From NCBI RefSeq assembly GCF_000717915.1, contig NZ_JOCX01000024.1, positions 11,808 through 75,807 on the forward strand: a stretch of DNA of 64,000 nucleotides, written 5' to 3'. The notes under the pieces were generated by a model. That model saw nothing but the letters and a program-made list of their open reading frames with translations, was not told where the DNA came from and searched no databases. Below, piece by piece: positions 52,981 through 60,808 of the stretch (position 1 is the first letter of the stretch; each line of letters opens with the position of its first letter). Both the position numbers and the translations under genes were made by a program. Source of the stretch: Streptomyces sp. NRRL S-244 (GTDB taxonomy: Bacteria > Actinomycetota > Actinomycetes > Streptomycetales > Streptomycetaceae).

Positions 52981-53259
52981 TCAGGCCTCCAATGCCCGCC
53001 GCAGCCGGTCCGGGTTCACCCTCCAGAAGGTGTGCTGTTCGCCGTCCACGAGCACCACCGGGATCTGCTCCCAGTGCAGCCGGTAGAGCTCTTCGTCCTG
53101 CGAGATGTCCTTCTTCTCCCACTGCGCTCCGACTTCCGCGCAGACCTTCTCGACCACCTCCTGGGCCTCATCGCACAGATGGCACCCCGGCTTCCCGATG
53201 AGCGTGACCAACCGCTCGCCGGGACGCTTCTTTTCCTTACGACGCAGCAAAGGGCTCAT
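52981..53259 (-). CDS. Glutaredoxin-like thioredoxin-fold protein
   Basis: This 92-residue protein has the CHLC active site (Cys26, Cys29) in [13 protein letters not shown] and the cis-proline strand [10 protein letters not shown]. It is probably a thiol-disulfide oxidoreductase. GGGAG lies 9 nt before the ATG at 53259; the longer frame to 53310 has no site. A basic N-terminus ([11 protein letters not shown]) precedes the fold. It sits upstream of rex in the same direction, 273 nt away, as in other Streptomyces. Confidence 0.88.
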   Translation of the reverse strand: MSPLLRRKEKKRPGERLVTLIGKPGCHLCDEAQEVVEKVCAEVGAQWEKKDISQDEELYRLHWEQIPVVLVDGEQHTFWRVNPDRLRRALEA

Positions 53260-53328
53260 GTCCCCATTCTCCCGCGCCACCGCGTAACACCACGGCACCG
53301 AAGAGTTCACGCCCCCGGCATCCCGCGG

Positions 53329-53360
53329 GTTCGGGAACTCCCGAACACAATGGCTATGCT
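53329..53360 (+). promoter_or_regulatory. Palindrome and -10 element giving a probable leaderless transcript
   Basis: GTTCGGG-AACT-CCCGAAC (53329-53346) is a perfect 7-bp inverted repeat, followed by TATGCT (53355-53360). A start 6-7 nt downstream would fall on the ATG at 53367, which has no ribosome-binding site. Confidence 0.45.
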
Positions 53361-53366
53361 CGCGTC

Positions 53367-54323
53367 ATGGCCGCTCTGGGATGGCTCACCCCCCGTAGGC
53401 GCTCCGCAACCGCGCGGAGCGTGCTGGCAGGCGAGGCCTCGGCCGAAGCCGCCCGCAAGACCGCGCAGGCGCTCGACGCGGACGCCGGACCACCGGCCGC
53501 GTCCGAGGAAGCGGAACCGGAACCGGCCGAGCCCGAGTTCCCCGTCGCCGGCGACGACCTCGCCGCCGCCTTCTTCGACCTCGACAACACCGTCATGCAG
53601 GGCGCCGCGATCTTCCACTTCGGCCGCGGCCTCTACAAGCGGGAGTTCTTCCACCGCCGCGAGCTCGCCCGCTTCGCCTGGCAGCAGGCCTGGTTCCGGC
53701 TCGCCGGGGTCGAGGACCCCGAGCACATGCAGGACGCCCGCGACAGCGCCCTCTCCATCGTCAAGGGCCACAAGGTCTGCGAACTCATGGCGATCGGCGA
53801 GGAGATCTACGACGAGTACATGGCCGAGCGGATCTGGCCGGGCACCCGCGCCCTGGCCCAGGCCCACCTCGACGCCGGCCAGAAGGTCTGGCTCGTCACG
53901 GCCGCGCCCGTGGAGACCGCCACGATCATCGCCCGCCGCCTCGGCCTGACCGGGGCGCTCGGCACGGTCGCCGAGTCCGTCGACGGCATCTACACCGGCC
54001 GGCTCGTCGGCGAACCGCTGCACGGGCCCGCGAAGGCCGAGGCGGTCCGCGCCCTGGCCGCCGCCGAGGGACTCGACCTCGAACGCTGCGCCGCGTACTC
54101 CGATTCGCACAACGACATTCCGATGCTGTCGCTGGTCGGACATCCGTACGCGATCAATCCCGACACAAAACTGCGCAAGCATGCCCGGGCACACGACTGG
54201 CGCCTGCGCGACTATCGGACCGGCCGCAAGGCCGTGAAGGTCGGCGTCCCGGCAGCCGCCGGGGTCGGCGCGATCGCGGGCGGCGCGGCCGCCGCCATCG
54301 CCCTGCACCGCCGCCGCAAGTAG
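53367..54323 (+). CDS. HAD-IB family hydrolase (SerB-like) with C-terminal membrane segment
   Basis: This 318-residue protein has the HAD motif [11 protein letters not shown] (Asp71, Asp73), motif II in [11 protein letters not shown], and motif IV in [12 protein letters not shown] hydrophobic C-terminal segment ([20 protein letters not shown]) ends in RRRK, suggesting membrane anchoring with the tail inside. The first 60 residues are acidic and probably disordered. The family includes phosphoserine and lysophosphatidic-acid phosphatases; the substrate is unknown. It sits upstream of bldN, as in other Streptomyces. Confidence 0.87.
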   Translation: MAALGWLTPRRRSATARSVLAGEASAEAARKTAQALDADAGPPAASEEAEPEPAEPEFPVAGDDLAAAFFDLDNTVMQGAAIFHFGRGLYKREFFHRRELARFAWQQAWFRLAGVEDPEHMQDARDSALSIVKGHKVCELMAIGEEIYDEYMAERIWPGTRALAQAHLDAGQKVWLVTAAPVETATIIARRLGLTGALGTVAESVDGIYTGRLVGEPLHGPAKAEAVRALAAAEGLDLERCAAYSDSHNDIPMLSLVGHPYAINPDTKLRKHARAHDWRLRDYRTGRKAVKVGVPAAAGVGAIAGGAAAAIALHRRRK

Positions 54324-54371
54324 CCCGCGACGCCCCAGCGCAGGGCCGCCACCCGGCCGCCGCCTGCACCG

Positions 54372-54402
54372 AAGCCGCCCGGCCGCCCGCCGGGCGGCTT
54401 TT
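54372..54402 (+). terminator. Terminator of the HAD-IB gene
   Basis: An 11-bp stem (54372-54382 with 54390-54400) followed by TTTT lies 49 nt after the HAD stop. Confidence 0.85.
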
Positions 54403-54540
54403 CGCGTACCCACGGCCCGGTGCGCGGCAGGCATTCCCCCACCCCTACCCCCGCGCCCCACGCGGCACTCACGCATGCCCGACTCGGTCGCGAGCCAGCG
54501 TGGAAGCGTCCATTCCGCGCGCCCAACCGATCAAGAACCG

Positions 54541-54599
54541 ATCACCAATTGCGACCGAATATGCCTTCGACACGCAACAGAAGTGTCGGAATCGGTGAT
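54541..54599 (+). promoter_or_regulatory. Nested inverted repeats in the bldN upstream region
   Basis: The 408-bp gap between the HAD gene and bldN holds a terminator at its start. In its middle, ATCACC..ATT (54541-54550) pairs with AAT..GGTGAT (54590-54599), and CGACAC (54568-54573) pairs with GTGTCG (54583-54588). This may be an operator or a folded leader. The rest shows no clear signal apart from GGGAG before the bldN start. Confidence 0.4.
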
Positions 54600-54731
54600 T
54601 TGAGCAACTGGGTGTAGCGCCGCCTGTACGAAGCGTTATTCTCCTCAAACGCATGCCACCGGCCATCTGTCGCCACGACGGGTGAACGGTCCCGCACTGC
54701 ACGTGATGGAAGCTCTGCCTCTGGGAGTCCC

Positions 54732-55547
54732 GTGTACCCACCTGTCGGGGTTGACGCCTCGGGCCTGGCTACGCTGCGCGCAACGGTCCTCGACCACCTG
54801 CGCGGCTTCGTCCCCACCGCGTACGCCGTCCCCGCCTTCGCCGCCGCGGTCCCTGCCGGCCTCGGCCCGGCCGGTCCTTGCTATGCCCTGACCGACGGCG
54901 GAGCGACGGTGGGCAGACGCGGTCGCGCGGGAGGAGGCGCCGGCACCGCCGCAAGCGGAACGAGCGCGCCCGCCGCCCGCCGCCCCACCGCGGACAGCGA
55001 CCAGGCCCGCATGATGGACCTGGTCGAACGCGCCCAGGCCGGCGAGGCCGAGGCCTTCGGCCGGCTGTACGACCAGTACAGCGACACGGTGTACCGCTAC
55101 ATCTACTACCGCGTCGGCGGCAAGGCGACCGCGGAGGACCTCACCAGTGAGACCTTCCTGCGCGCGCTGCGCCGCATCTCCACCTTCACCTGGCAGGGCC
55201 GCGATTTCGGCGCCTGGCTCGTGACGATCGCCCGCAACCTGGTCGCGGACCACTTCAAGTCCAGTCGCTTCCGCCTGGAAGTGACCACGGGCGAGATGCT
55301 GGACGCGAACGAGGTGGAACGATCCCCCGAGGACTCGGTCCTGGAGTCCCTCTCCAACGCCGCCCTGCTGGAAGCCGTACGCAAGCTCAATCCCCAGCAG
55401 CAGGAGTGCGTGACCCTGCGGTTCCTCCAGGGCCTGTCGGTCGCCGAGACCGCCCGGGTGATGGGGAAGAACGAGGGCGCCATCAAGACGCTCCAGTACC
55501 GGGCGGTCCGCACCCTGGCCCGTCTGCTGCCGGACGACGCCCGCTGA
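54732..55547 (+). CDS. bldN: RNA polymerase ECF sigma factor BldN
   Basis: This 271-residue sigma factor controls aerial development. It has region 2 (GRLYDQYSDTVYRYIYYRVG, DLTSETFLRALRRI) and region 4 (QQQECVTLRFLQGLSVAETA, NEGAIKTLQYRAVRTLARLL). An N-terminal extension of about 86 residues (MYPPVGVDASGLATLRATV onward) is the pro-region known to be removed from BldN. The GTG at 54732 has GGGAG 4 nt upstream. The sequence is nearly identical to the known Streptomyces BldN in the conserved domains. rsbN follows. Confidence 0.97.
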   Translation: MYPPVGVDASGLATLRATVLDHLRGFVPTAYAVPAFAAAVPAGLGPAGPCYALTDGGATVGRRGRAGGGAGTAASGTSAPAARRPTADSDQARMMDLVERAQAGEAEAFGRLYDQYSDTVYRYIYYRVGGKATAEDLTSETFLRALRRISTFTWQGRDFGAWLVTIARNLVADHFKSSRFRLEVTTGEMLDANEVERSPEDSVLESLSNAALLEAVRKLNPQQQECVTLRFLQGLSVAETARVMGKNEGAIKTLQYRAVRTLARLLPDDAR

Positions 55548-55677
55548 CCTCCGCGCCGCGCACCGCCATACCCGCGCACCACCCGGACCCCCCACGCCCC
55601 CCACGCCTTCCGACCCTCCTGACAATCCACACAACCGGTGACCCCTCGATGACGCTGTGGTCCGATCATCCTTCGTC

Positions 55678-55706
55678 CGTAACCCAAGTGCCGCGCCGCT
55701 CGTTGT
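55678..55706 (+). promoter_or_regulatory. Sigma-BldN-type promoter of rsbN
   Basis: CGTAAC (55678-55683) and CGTTGT (55701-55706) are separated by 17 bp, which is the sigma-BldN consensus as I recall it. It lies 130 nt upstream of the rsbN start, giving a feedback loop with its anti-sigma factor. Confidence 0.8.
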
Positions 55707-55836
55707 GCGGAATGCAGGCTCCCTGTGGACAAGCCCTGCCCGAAGCCGCTCACTCGAAAGTGTGGATGTGCTCAAGGAAGGCAACCTTCCGGACACCTTG
55801 GGGAGTCGATCGTCATGACGAGAGGAGGTGCCGCCA

Positions 55837-57036
55837 GTGATCGCGAACGTGACTCCGCACCGGCGGGCGAACGCCTTCGCCCAGGCCCTGGAGGATCGGA
55901 CCCCATCCGACCTTTCGGAACCGGACCCGGCGGCCGAGCAGTCCGAGGCACCTGCCGAACCTGCCGACCACAACCGGTTGTTGGCCCTGGCGAGCGCGCT
56001 CGGCGAAAGAATGCCGCGCCCAGTGCTGGACCCCGAGGTCAAAGTGGTGCAACGAGCCCAGCTCGTGGCCGCCATGGAGGCCATGGTGATGGAAGAGAGG
56101 GCCGGGGGCGGTGCCGCCTCGGACCCTCAGGTGCCCGAGCAGCGGGCCGGCCGCGGCGCCCACCGGGCGACCTCGCTCCGGAAATTGCGGCCCCGCTCCC
56201 GCTGGTCCAAGGGCATCGCAGCGGGCGGCCTCACCGTGGGTGTGGCCGCGGGGGCCTTCAGCGGCGTGGCCGCTGCCAGCACGGACGCCCTGCCCGGTGA
56301 CTCCCTCTACCCCGTCAAACGGGGCATGGAAGACCTGAAGCTCGGGATGGCCGACGAGGACGCGGACCGGGGCCAGCTCTACCTCGACCAGGCCTCCAAC
56401 CGCCTGTCGGAAGCCCGCAGGCTGATGGAGCGCGGCCGGTCGGGCGCGCTGGACCACGAGTCGCTCGGCGCCATCCGCCGGGCCCTGGCCGGCATGAAGC
56501 ACGACGCGGCCGAGGGCCACCGGCTGCTCCAGGCGGCCTACGAACGGGACGGCTCGCTCGGCCCGATCCAGGCCCTGTCGTCCTTCTCCCGCTCCCACCG
56601 CGACGCGTGGGGCCGGCTCCGGGAGAAGCTCCCGGCGCAGCTCACCGACGTGGGCGGAGAAGTCGAGTCGGTCTTCCAGGCCATAGACGATGACGTGGCG
56701 CCCCTCCAGAGCCTGCTCCCCAAGCCCCCGGAGCAGACCCGCGGCACGGGCGGCGCCCCGGCCAAACCGAGCGCTCCGGCCGGGCAGCACCAAAGCGCAC
56801 CGGCGGCGGGCACGCCCTCGGCCAGCCCGACCCCGCCCGCACCCACCGGCGGCAAGCCCACACCCGCCCCCGGCGGCCTCCTGGGCGGCACGGGGGACCT
56901 CCTCCACCCGCCCTCGGGCCAGAACACCTCGGCGCCCTCGTCCTCCCCGGAGCGCGTCGCGCCGGAGATCACCCTGCCGCCCCTGCTCCCGGGCCTCCTC
57001 CCGGGCCTGGGCATCCAGGCGGAGGACACCGAGTAA
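55837..57036 (+). CDS. rsbN: Anti-sigma factor RsbN (membrane protein, DUF5667)
   Basis: This 399-residue protein has a cytoplasmic N-terminal sigma-binding part (IANVTPHRRANAFAQALED), one membrane segment at about 126-147 (GIAAGGLTVGVAAGAFSGVA), and an extracellular DUF5667 region (LPGDSLYPVKRGMEDLKL). A long Pro/Ala-rich tail follows. RsbN binds and inhibits BldN. The GTG at 55837 was chosen because AGGAGG lies about 8 nt upstream; GTG 55828 overlaps that site. Gene order bldN-rsbN supports the call. Confidence 0.92.
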   Translation: MIANVTPHRRANAFAQALEDRTPSDLSEPDPAAEQSEAPAEPADHNRLLALASALGERMPRPVLDPEVKVVQRAQLVAAMEAMVMEERAGGGAASDPQVPEQRAGRGAHRATSLRKLRPRSRWSKGIAAGGLTVGVAAGAFSGVAAASTDALPGDSLYPVKRGMEDLKLGMADEDADRGQLYLDQASNRLSEARRLMERGRSGALDHESLGAIRRALAGMKHDAAEGHRLLQAAYERDGSLGPIQALSSFSRSHRDAWGRLREKLPAQLTDVGGEVESVFQAIDDDVAPLQSLLPKPPEQTRGTGGAPAKPSAPAGQHQSAPAAGTPSASPTPPAPTGGKPTPAPGGLLGGTGDLLHPPSGQNTSAPSSSPERVAPEITLPPLLPGLLPGLGIQAEDTE

Positions 57037-57110
57037 CACCGCATGACGCCGCAGGCCCTCACCCCGACCGGGGTTGAGGGCCTGCGCGTCATACGGTGCG
57101 TCATGCGGTG
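57037..57110. terminator. Large stem-loop between rsbN and the acyltransferase gene
   Basis: CACCGCATGACG (57037-57048) pairs with 57099-57110, and an inner 12-bp stem pairs 57050-57061 with 57075-57086. It starts directly after the rsbN stop, between convergent genes. Confidence 0.75.
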
Positions 57111-57135
57111 AAACGAACGCGGCGGTGAGACGAAC

Positions 57136-58137
57136 TCAGAAGAACACGGACCGCCGCTGCACCAGCAGTTTGTAGAGGGTGTGCTGGATCTGCTCGCGCA
57201 CCTCGTCCGTCAGGTTGAACATCAGCATCGGGTCCTCCGCCGCCTCCGGCGGGTACCCGTCCGTCGCGATCGGCTCGCCGAACTGGATCGTCCACTTCGT
57301 CGGCAGCGGCACCGCCCCCACCGGTCCCAGCCACGGGAACGTCGGCGTGATCGGGAAGTACGGAATCCCCAGCAGCCGGGCCACCGTCTTCGCGTTGCCG
57401 ACCATCGGGTAGATCTCCTCCGCCCCCACGATCGAGCACGGCACGATCGGCGTCCCCGCCCGCAGCGCCGTCGACACGAACCCGCCCCGCCCGAACCGCT
57501 GCAGCTTGTACCGGTCTCCGAACGGCTTCCCTATCCCCTTGAAGCCCTCCGGCATCACCCCGACCAGCTCCCCGGCCTCCAGCAGCCGCTGCGCGTCCTC
57601 CGAGCACGCCAGCGTGTGCCCGGCCTTGCGCGCCAGCTCGTTCACCACCGGCAGCATGAACACCAGGTCCGCCGCCAGCAGCCGCAGGTGCCGCTGCGCC
57701 GGGTGGTGGTCGTGGACCGCCACCTGCAACATCAGCCCGTCCAGCGGCAGCGTCCCGGAGTGGTTCGCCACGATCAGCGCGCCGCCCTCGGCCGGGATGT
57801 TCTCGATGCCCTTGACCTCGACCCGGAAGTACTTGTCGAACAGCGGCCGCATCAAGGACATCAGGACCTGGTCCGTCAGCTCCTTGTCGTAGCCGAACTC
57901 GTCGACCTCGTAGTCCCCGGTGACCCGGCGCCGCAGGAACGCCAGCCCGCCGGCGATCCGCCGGTCCCAGGCGGCCCCGCCGGACTCGGCGGCAGCGGGC
58001 TCAGCCACGGCAGCCTCCACGGCCTCCACGGCCTCCACCGCCGGACCCTGAGCGGGCACCGCCCGTACCCTCCGGGACCCGGCGCCCCGCCGGCGCGGCC
58101 GGTCCTCGTCGAACGGAATGACCTTGGCGTCCGCCAC
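57136..58137 (-). CDS. Lysophospholipid acyltransferase-family protein (PlsC-like)
   Basis: This 333-residue protein has the acyltransferase motif NHSGTLPLDG (His-x4-Asp), VMPEGFKGIGKPFGDRYKL and PIVPCSIVGAEEIYP, as in 1-acylglycerol-3-phosphate and related acyltransferases. About 110 variable residues precede the domain (VAEPAAAES region). The GTG at 58137 has GAGGGAG 10 nt upstream and overlaps the TAG of the epimerase gene by 1 nt. It is a membrane-associated lipid enzyme; the acceptor is unknown. Confidence 0.87.
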   Translation of the reverse strand: MADAKVIPFDEDRPRRRGAGSRRVRAVPAQGPAVEAVEAVEAAVAEPAAAESGGAAWDRRIAGGLAFLRRRVTGDYEVDEFGYDKELTDQVLMSLMRPLFDKYFRVEVKGIENIPAEGGALIVANHSGTLPLDGLMLQVAVHDHHPAQRHLRLLAADLVFMLPVVNELARKAGHTLACSEDAQRLLEAGELVGVMPEGFKGIGKPFGDRYKLQRFGRGGFVSTALRAGTPIVPCSIVGAEEIYPMVGNAKTVARLLGIPYFPITPTFPWLGPVGAVPLPTKWTIQFGEPIATDGYPPEAAEDPMLMFNLTDEVREQIQHTLYKLLVQRRSVFF

Positions 58138-59231
58138 TATCGCTGCGCTCCCTCTTCGGCTCCGGCAACCTCGACGTTCAGGGCGTCCGCATTCACGCTG
58201 TTCACCTTCAGCGCGGCGGCGACCCGGTCCACGACCTGCCCCGCCTGCTCCGGCGGCAGCAGCCCCTTCCCCCGGCTGCGCGCGAAATCGGCGAACGTCT
58301 CCGCGGTCGTGTACATGGGCTTGAATCCCAGCACCTCCCGCATCTGGGACGTCTCCACGACCCGCCCGTGCGTCAGCAGTCTGATCTGCTCCGGCGAGAA
58401 ATCGGTGACCCCCACCGCCCGCAGCGCCGAGCCCACCCACGTCACCGCGGGCAGCAGCAGCGGCACCGTCGGCCGCCCCAGCCGGCGCGCGCACTGCGAC
58501 AGCAGCAGCACCCCGTCCCCCGCGATGTTGAAGGTCCCGCTGTTCAGCGTCCCGCGCTGGGGCTCCCCCGCCGCCAGCCGCAGCACGTCCAGGACGTCGT
58601 CCTCGTGGACGAACTGGAGCCGCGGGTCGTACCCCAGCACCGTCGGCATCACCGGCATCGAGAAGTACTCGGCGAGCGCGGAGTCCGCGTACGGCCCCAG
58701 GATGTTGGCGAAGCGCAGCACGCACACCGCCACGTCCGGCCGCCTGCGCGCGAAGCCCCGTACGTACGACTCGACCTCGACGGCGTCCTTGGCGAAGCCC
58801 CCCGCCGGCAGCGACTTGGGCTGCGTGGTCTCCGTGAAGACGGCCGGATCGCGCGAGGCGCCCCCGTAGACGCTGGTACTGGACTTCACCACGAGCCGCC
58901 GTACCGTCGGCGACTTCTGGCAGGCACCGAGCAGCTGCATCGTGCCGATGACGTTGGTTTCCTTGACGGCACTGCCCGCGCCGCCCGCGCCCGCGCCGCC
59001 CCCGGTCACGGCGAGATGGACCACCGTGTCCACGGCGTGCTCGGCGAGCACCCGGGCGATGGACGACTGCCTGATGTCCGTACGGATGAACTCCGCCGAC
59101 CCGAGCCGGTGCGGCGGCGCCGCCGCGTCGACCGCGATGACCCGGTCGACCTCAGGATCACGCTGGATGCGCCGCACGAAGCGGCCCCCCAGCTGCCGGG
59201 CAGCCCCGGTAACGAGCACGACCTTCCCCAC
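58137..59231 (-). CDS. NAD-dependent epimerase/dehydratase family protein
   Basis: This 364-residue extended SDR has VLVTGAARQLGGRFV at the N-terminus, IAVDAAAPP, and VVHLAVTGGG. A Tyr-x-x-x-Lys-like position is not obvious at the expected place (STSVYGGAS), so catalysis of the usual type is doubtful. It is coupled to the acyltransferase by a 1-nt stop/start overlap. The pair is conserved beside bldN in Streptomyces. It may modify a lipid or sugar nucleotide. Confidence 0.85.
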   Translation of the reverse strand: MGKVVLVTGAARQLGGRFVRRIQRDPEVDRVIAVDAAAPPHRLGSAEFIRTDIRQSSIARVLAEHAVDTVVHLAVTGGGAGAGGAGSAVKETNVIGTMQLLGACQKSPTVRRLVVKSSTSVYGGASRDPAVFTETTQPKSLPAGGFAKDAVEVESYVRGFARRRPDVAVCVLRFANILGPYADSALAEYFSMPVMPTVLGYDPRLQFVHEDDVLDVLRLAAGEPQRGTLNSGTFNIAGDGVLLLSQCARRLGRPTVPLLLPAVTWVGSALRAVGVTDFSPEQIRLLTHGRVVETSQMREVLGFKPMYTTAETFADFARSRGKGLLPPEQAGQVVDRVAAALKVNSVNADALNVEVAGAEEGAQR

Positions 59232-59265
59232 GAGCTCCGCGCCTTCCTCGTCGTCCCCGGCTACA

Positions 59266-59304
59266 CCGCAGCCCCTCCACCAAAGGATGGTGGAGGGGCT
59301 GCGG
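59266..59304 (-). terminator. Terminator of the bS22-like gene
   Basis: A perfect 16-bp stem (59266-59281 with 59289-59304, 7-nt loop) lies 21 nt beyond the stop of the small minus-strand gene and before the epimerase start. Confidence 0.9.
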
Positions 59305-59324
59305 AGAACACGTACAGCTGCCGT

Positions 59325-59423
59325 TTACTTCTTGTTACGGCGCTGGACGCGGGTGCGCTTGAGCAGCTTGCGGTGCTTCTTCTTAGCCATCCGCTTGCGC
59401 CGCTTCTTGATAACAGAGCCCAC
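59325..59423 (-). CDS. bS22-like small basic ribosomal protein (AURKAIP1/COX24 domain)
   Basis: This 32-residue protein is almost all Lys/Arg: [19 protein letters not shown], then [13 protein letters not shown]. It matches the tiny actinobacterial 30S protein (bS22, COX24-type domain) found next to this HTH gene in many genomes. The GTG at 59423 has GAGGG 5 nt upstream. It is easily missed because it is under 40 codons. A short hairpin (59450-59469) lies in its leader. Confidence 0.9.
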   Translation of the reverse strand: MGSVIKKRRKRMAKKKHRKLLKRTRVQRRNKK

Positions 59424-59449
59424 GACTACCCTCGCTCACTTCTCGGAAC

Positions 59450-59469
59450 ATCTCCGCGCTAGCGGAGAT
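59450..59469 (-). promoter_or_regulatory. Leader hairpin upstream of the bS22-like gene
   Basis: ATCTCCGC-GCTA-GCGGAGAT forms a perfect 8-bp stem starting 27 nt upstream of the GTG. It may be a feedback site for the ribosomal protein or a weak attenuator. Confidence 0.35.
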
Positions 59470-59563
59470 CGGTGCGGGGCGTCTGGGCCCACACGACCTA
59501 CGTCGGCCTAGCCTACCCGCCCGAGCTCCGAGCCCGTAATCCGAGGGACACCGCAGGTCAATC

Positions 59564-59773
59564 TCAGGCCGACTCCACCCCCACATACGACTCTCGGAGG
59601 TACTCGTGAACCGCGTTTTCGGGGACCCGGAAGGACCGGCCCACCCGGATTGCGGGCAGATGACCGTTATGCACCAGGCGGTACACAGTCATCTTCGACA
59701 CTCGCATCACCGAGGCAACCTCTGCCACGGTCAGGAACACGACCTCACTGAGAGGCCTCTCGCCAGCAGCCAT
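59564..59773 (-). CDS. Excisionase-type (MerR-like) helix-turn-helix protein
   Basis: This 69-residue protein has the HTH_17 fold: FLTVAEVASVMRVSKMTVYR, GHLPAIRVGRSFRVPENAV. AAGG lies about 6 nt before the ATG at 59773; upstream ATG (59797) and GTG (59806) are less well placed. It is a small DNA-binding protein conserved near bldN in Streptomyces. Despite its family name it is not linked here to any mobile element. Confidence 0.9.
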   Translation of the reverse strand: MAAGERPLSEVVFLTVAEVASVMRVSKMTVYRLVHNGHLPAIRVGRSFRVPENAVHEYLRESYVGVESA

Positions 59774-59887
59774 GACACACCTTGACCTTCCGCGCATGAC
59801 GGGCACCGGCTTCCCCTCCGGTTACTCCTCGTCGTCGCACGCTCACTCCCCAGAGTAGGGGCGTGTGATACGAGTGGGGAAGAGGAG

Positions 59888-60718
59888 CTACGGCCACTCC
59901 TGCGCACCCGGCAGGCTCGCCCGATCGAGTACATAGCGAATCAGTGGTCTGTAGTAGTCCGCGCGCACCGCGTCATCAAGCGGAACGGCCACCGCCACGC
60001 GCCCCTCCGCCTCGCCGACGAACAGCGCCGGGTCGTCCGTATCCGCCAGCCCGATCGCCTCCACACCGAGCTGACCTGCGCCGCAGACCCACCCGTGATC
60101 CCCCACCACCAATTCCGGCAAGGGCCCGCCGGCCTCCGCCAGAGCCCCCAGCGCGATCCGAACCGGCAGGGGTGAATGGGTGTGCACGCCGGTGGCACTC
60201 CCCGGCGGCCGCGCGCCGGGCTCCCGCACCAACGCGACTCCCCGTACGTAATCGATGCTGTGCCTGCGTACGCCGAACCGGGTCGCCATGTCGACAGGTA
60301 CCCCCTGCGCCGGAGTGAGCACAACACATCCCACCGCCGACAGCGCCCGCGCCAAACTGGCGTAGAACCCCAGGAGACGATGCGGATGACCCGTCCCGAA
60401 CAGCACGGGCGACCGCGCCCCCGCCGCCTCGCGCAGCCGCTCCGCGAACGCCTCCAGACCCGCCAGCGTCAGCTCCGGATCGATCACGTCCGGCCCTCTG
60501 ACGTGCGACGGATCCGCCGAGACCCCGCACTTGTCCGCCATCAGCCTCAGCAGGTCACCCTCGCCCCAGCCCCACTCCGGATCCAGCCCCAGCAGCACCC
60601 GCGGATCCCGCGCCGCGAACAACCGGTAGCTGCGCAGGCTCTCCTCCCGTGACGTGGCGACGGGCCCGGCCAACCGGGCGGCCAGCAGATGCGCACGCAG
60701 CGCGCCGGTGCTCAACAC
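59888..60718 (-). CDS. Phosphatase-like conserved actinobacterial protein
   Basis: This 276-residue protein resembles a family of Streptomyces proteins annotated as phosphatases, with LLGLDPEWGWGEGDLLRLMA, LFGTGHPHRLLGFYASLA and LVVGDHGWVCGAGQ. Catalytic residues cannot be named with confidence. The start is uncertain: GTG 60718 immediately follows GGAGG, and TTG 60715 is also possible. It lies between the HTH gene and acuC, all on the minus strand. Confidence 0.7.
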   Translation of the reverse strand: MLSTGALRAHLLAARLAGPVATSREESLRSYRLFAARDPRVLLGLDPEWGWGEGDLLRLMADKCGVSADPSHVRGPDVIDPELTLAGLEAFAERLREAAGARSPVLFGTGHPHRLLGFYASLARALSAVGCVVLTPAQGVPVDMATRFGVRRHSIDYVRGVALVREPGARPPGSATGVHTHSPLPVRIALGALAEAGGPLPELVVGDHGWVCGAGQLGVEAIGLADTDDPALFVGEAEGRVAVAVPLDDAVRADYYRPLIRYVLDRASLPGAQEWP

Positions 60719-60808
60719 CCTCCGATGCTGCCGCACCCCACCGGACCGATCATCAATTCCGGCGTACGGCCCCACCGTTGGCGTAACGATGCTGCGCCCG
60801 GCCAGTCC

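Noticed and set aside
59564..59773. Phage excisionase with an attachment site
   Set aside because: The HTH protein is of excisionase type, but no integrase, tRNA gene or direct-repeat att site lies nearby, and the gene is part of the conserved bldN neighbourhood.
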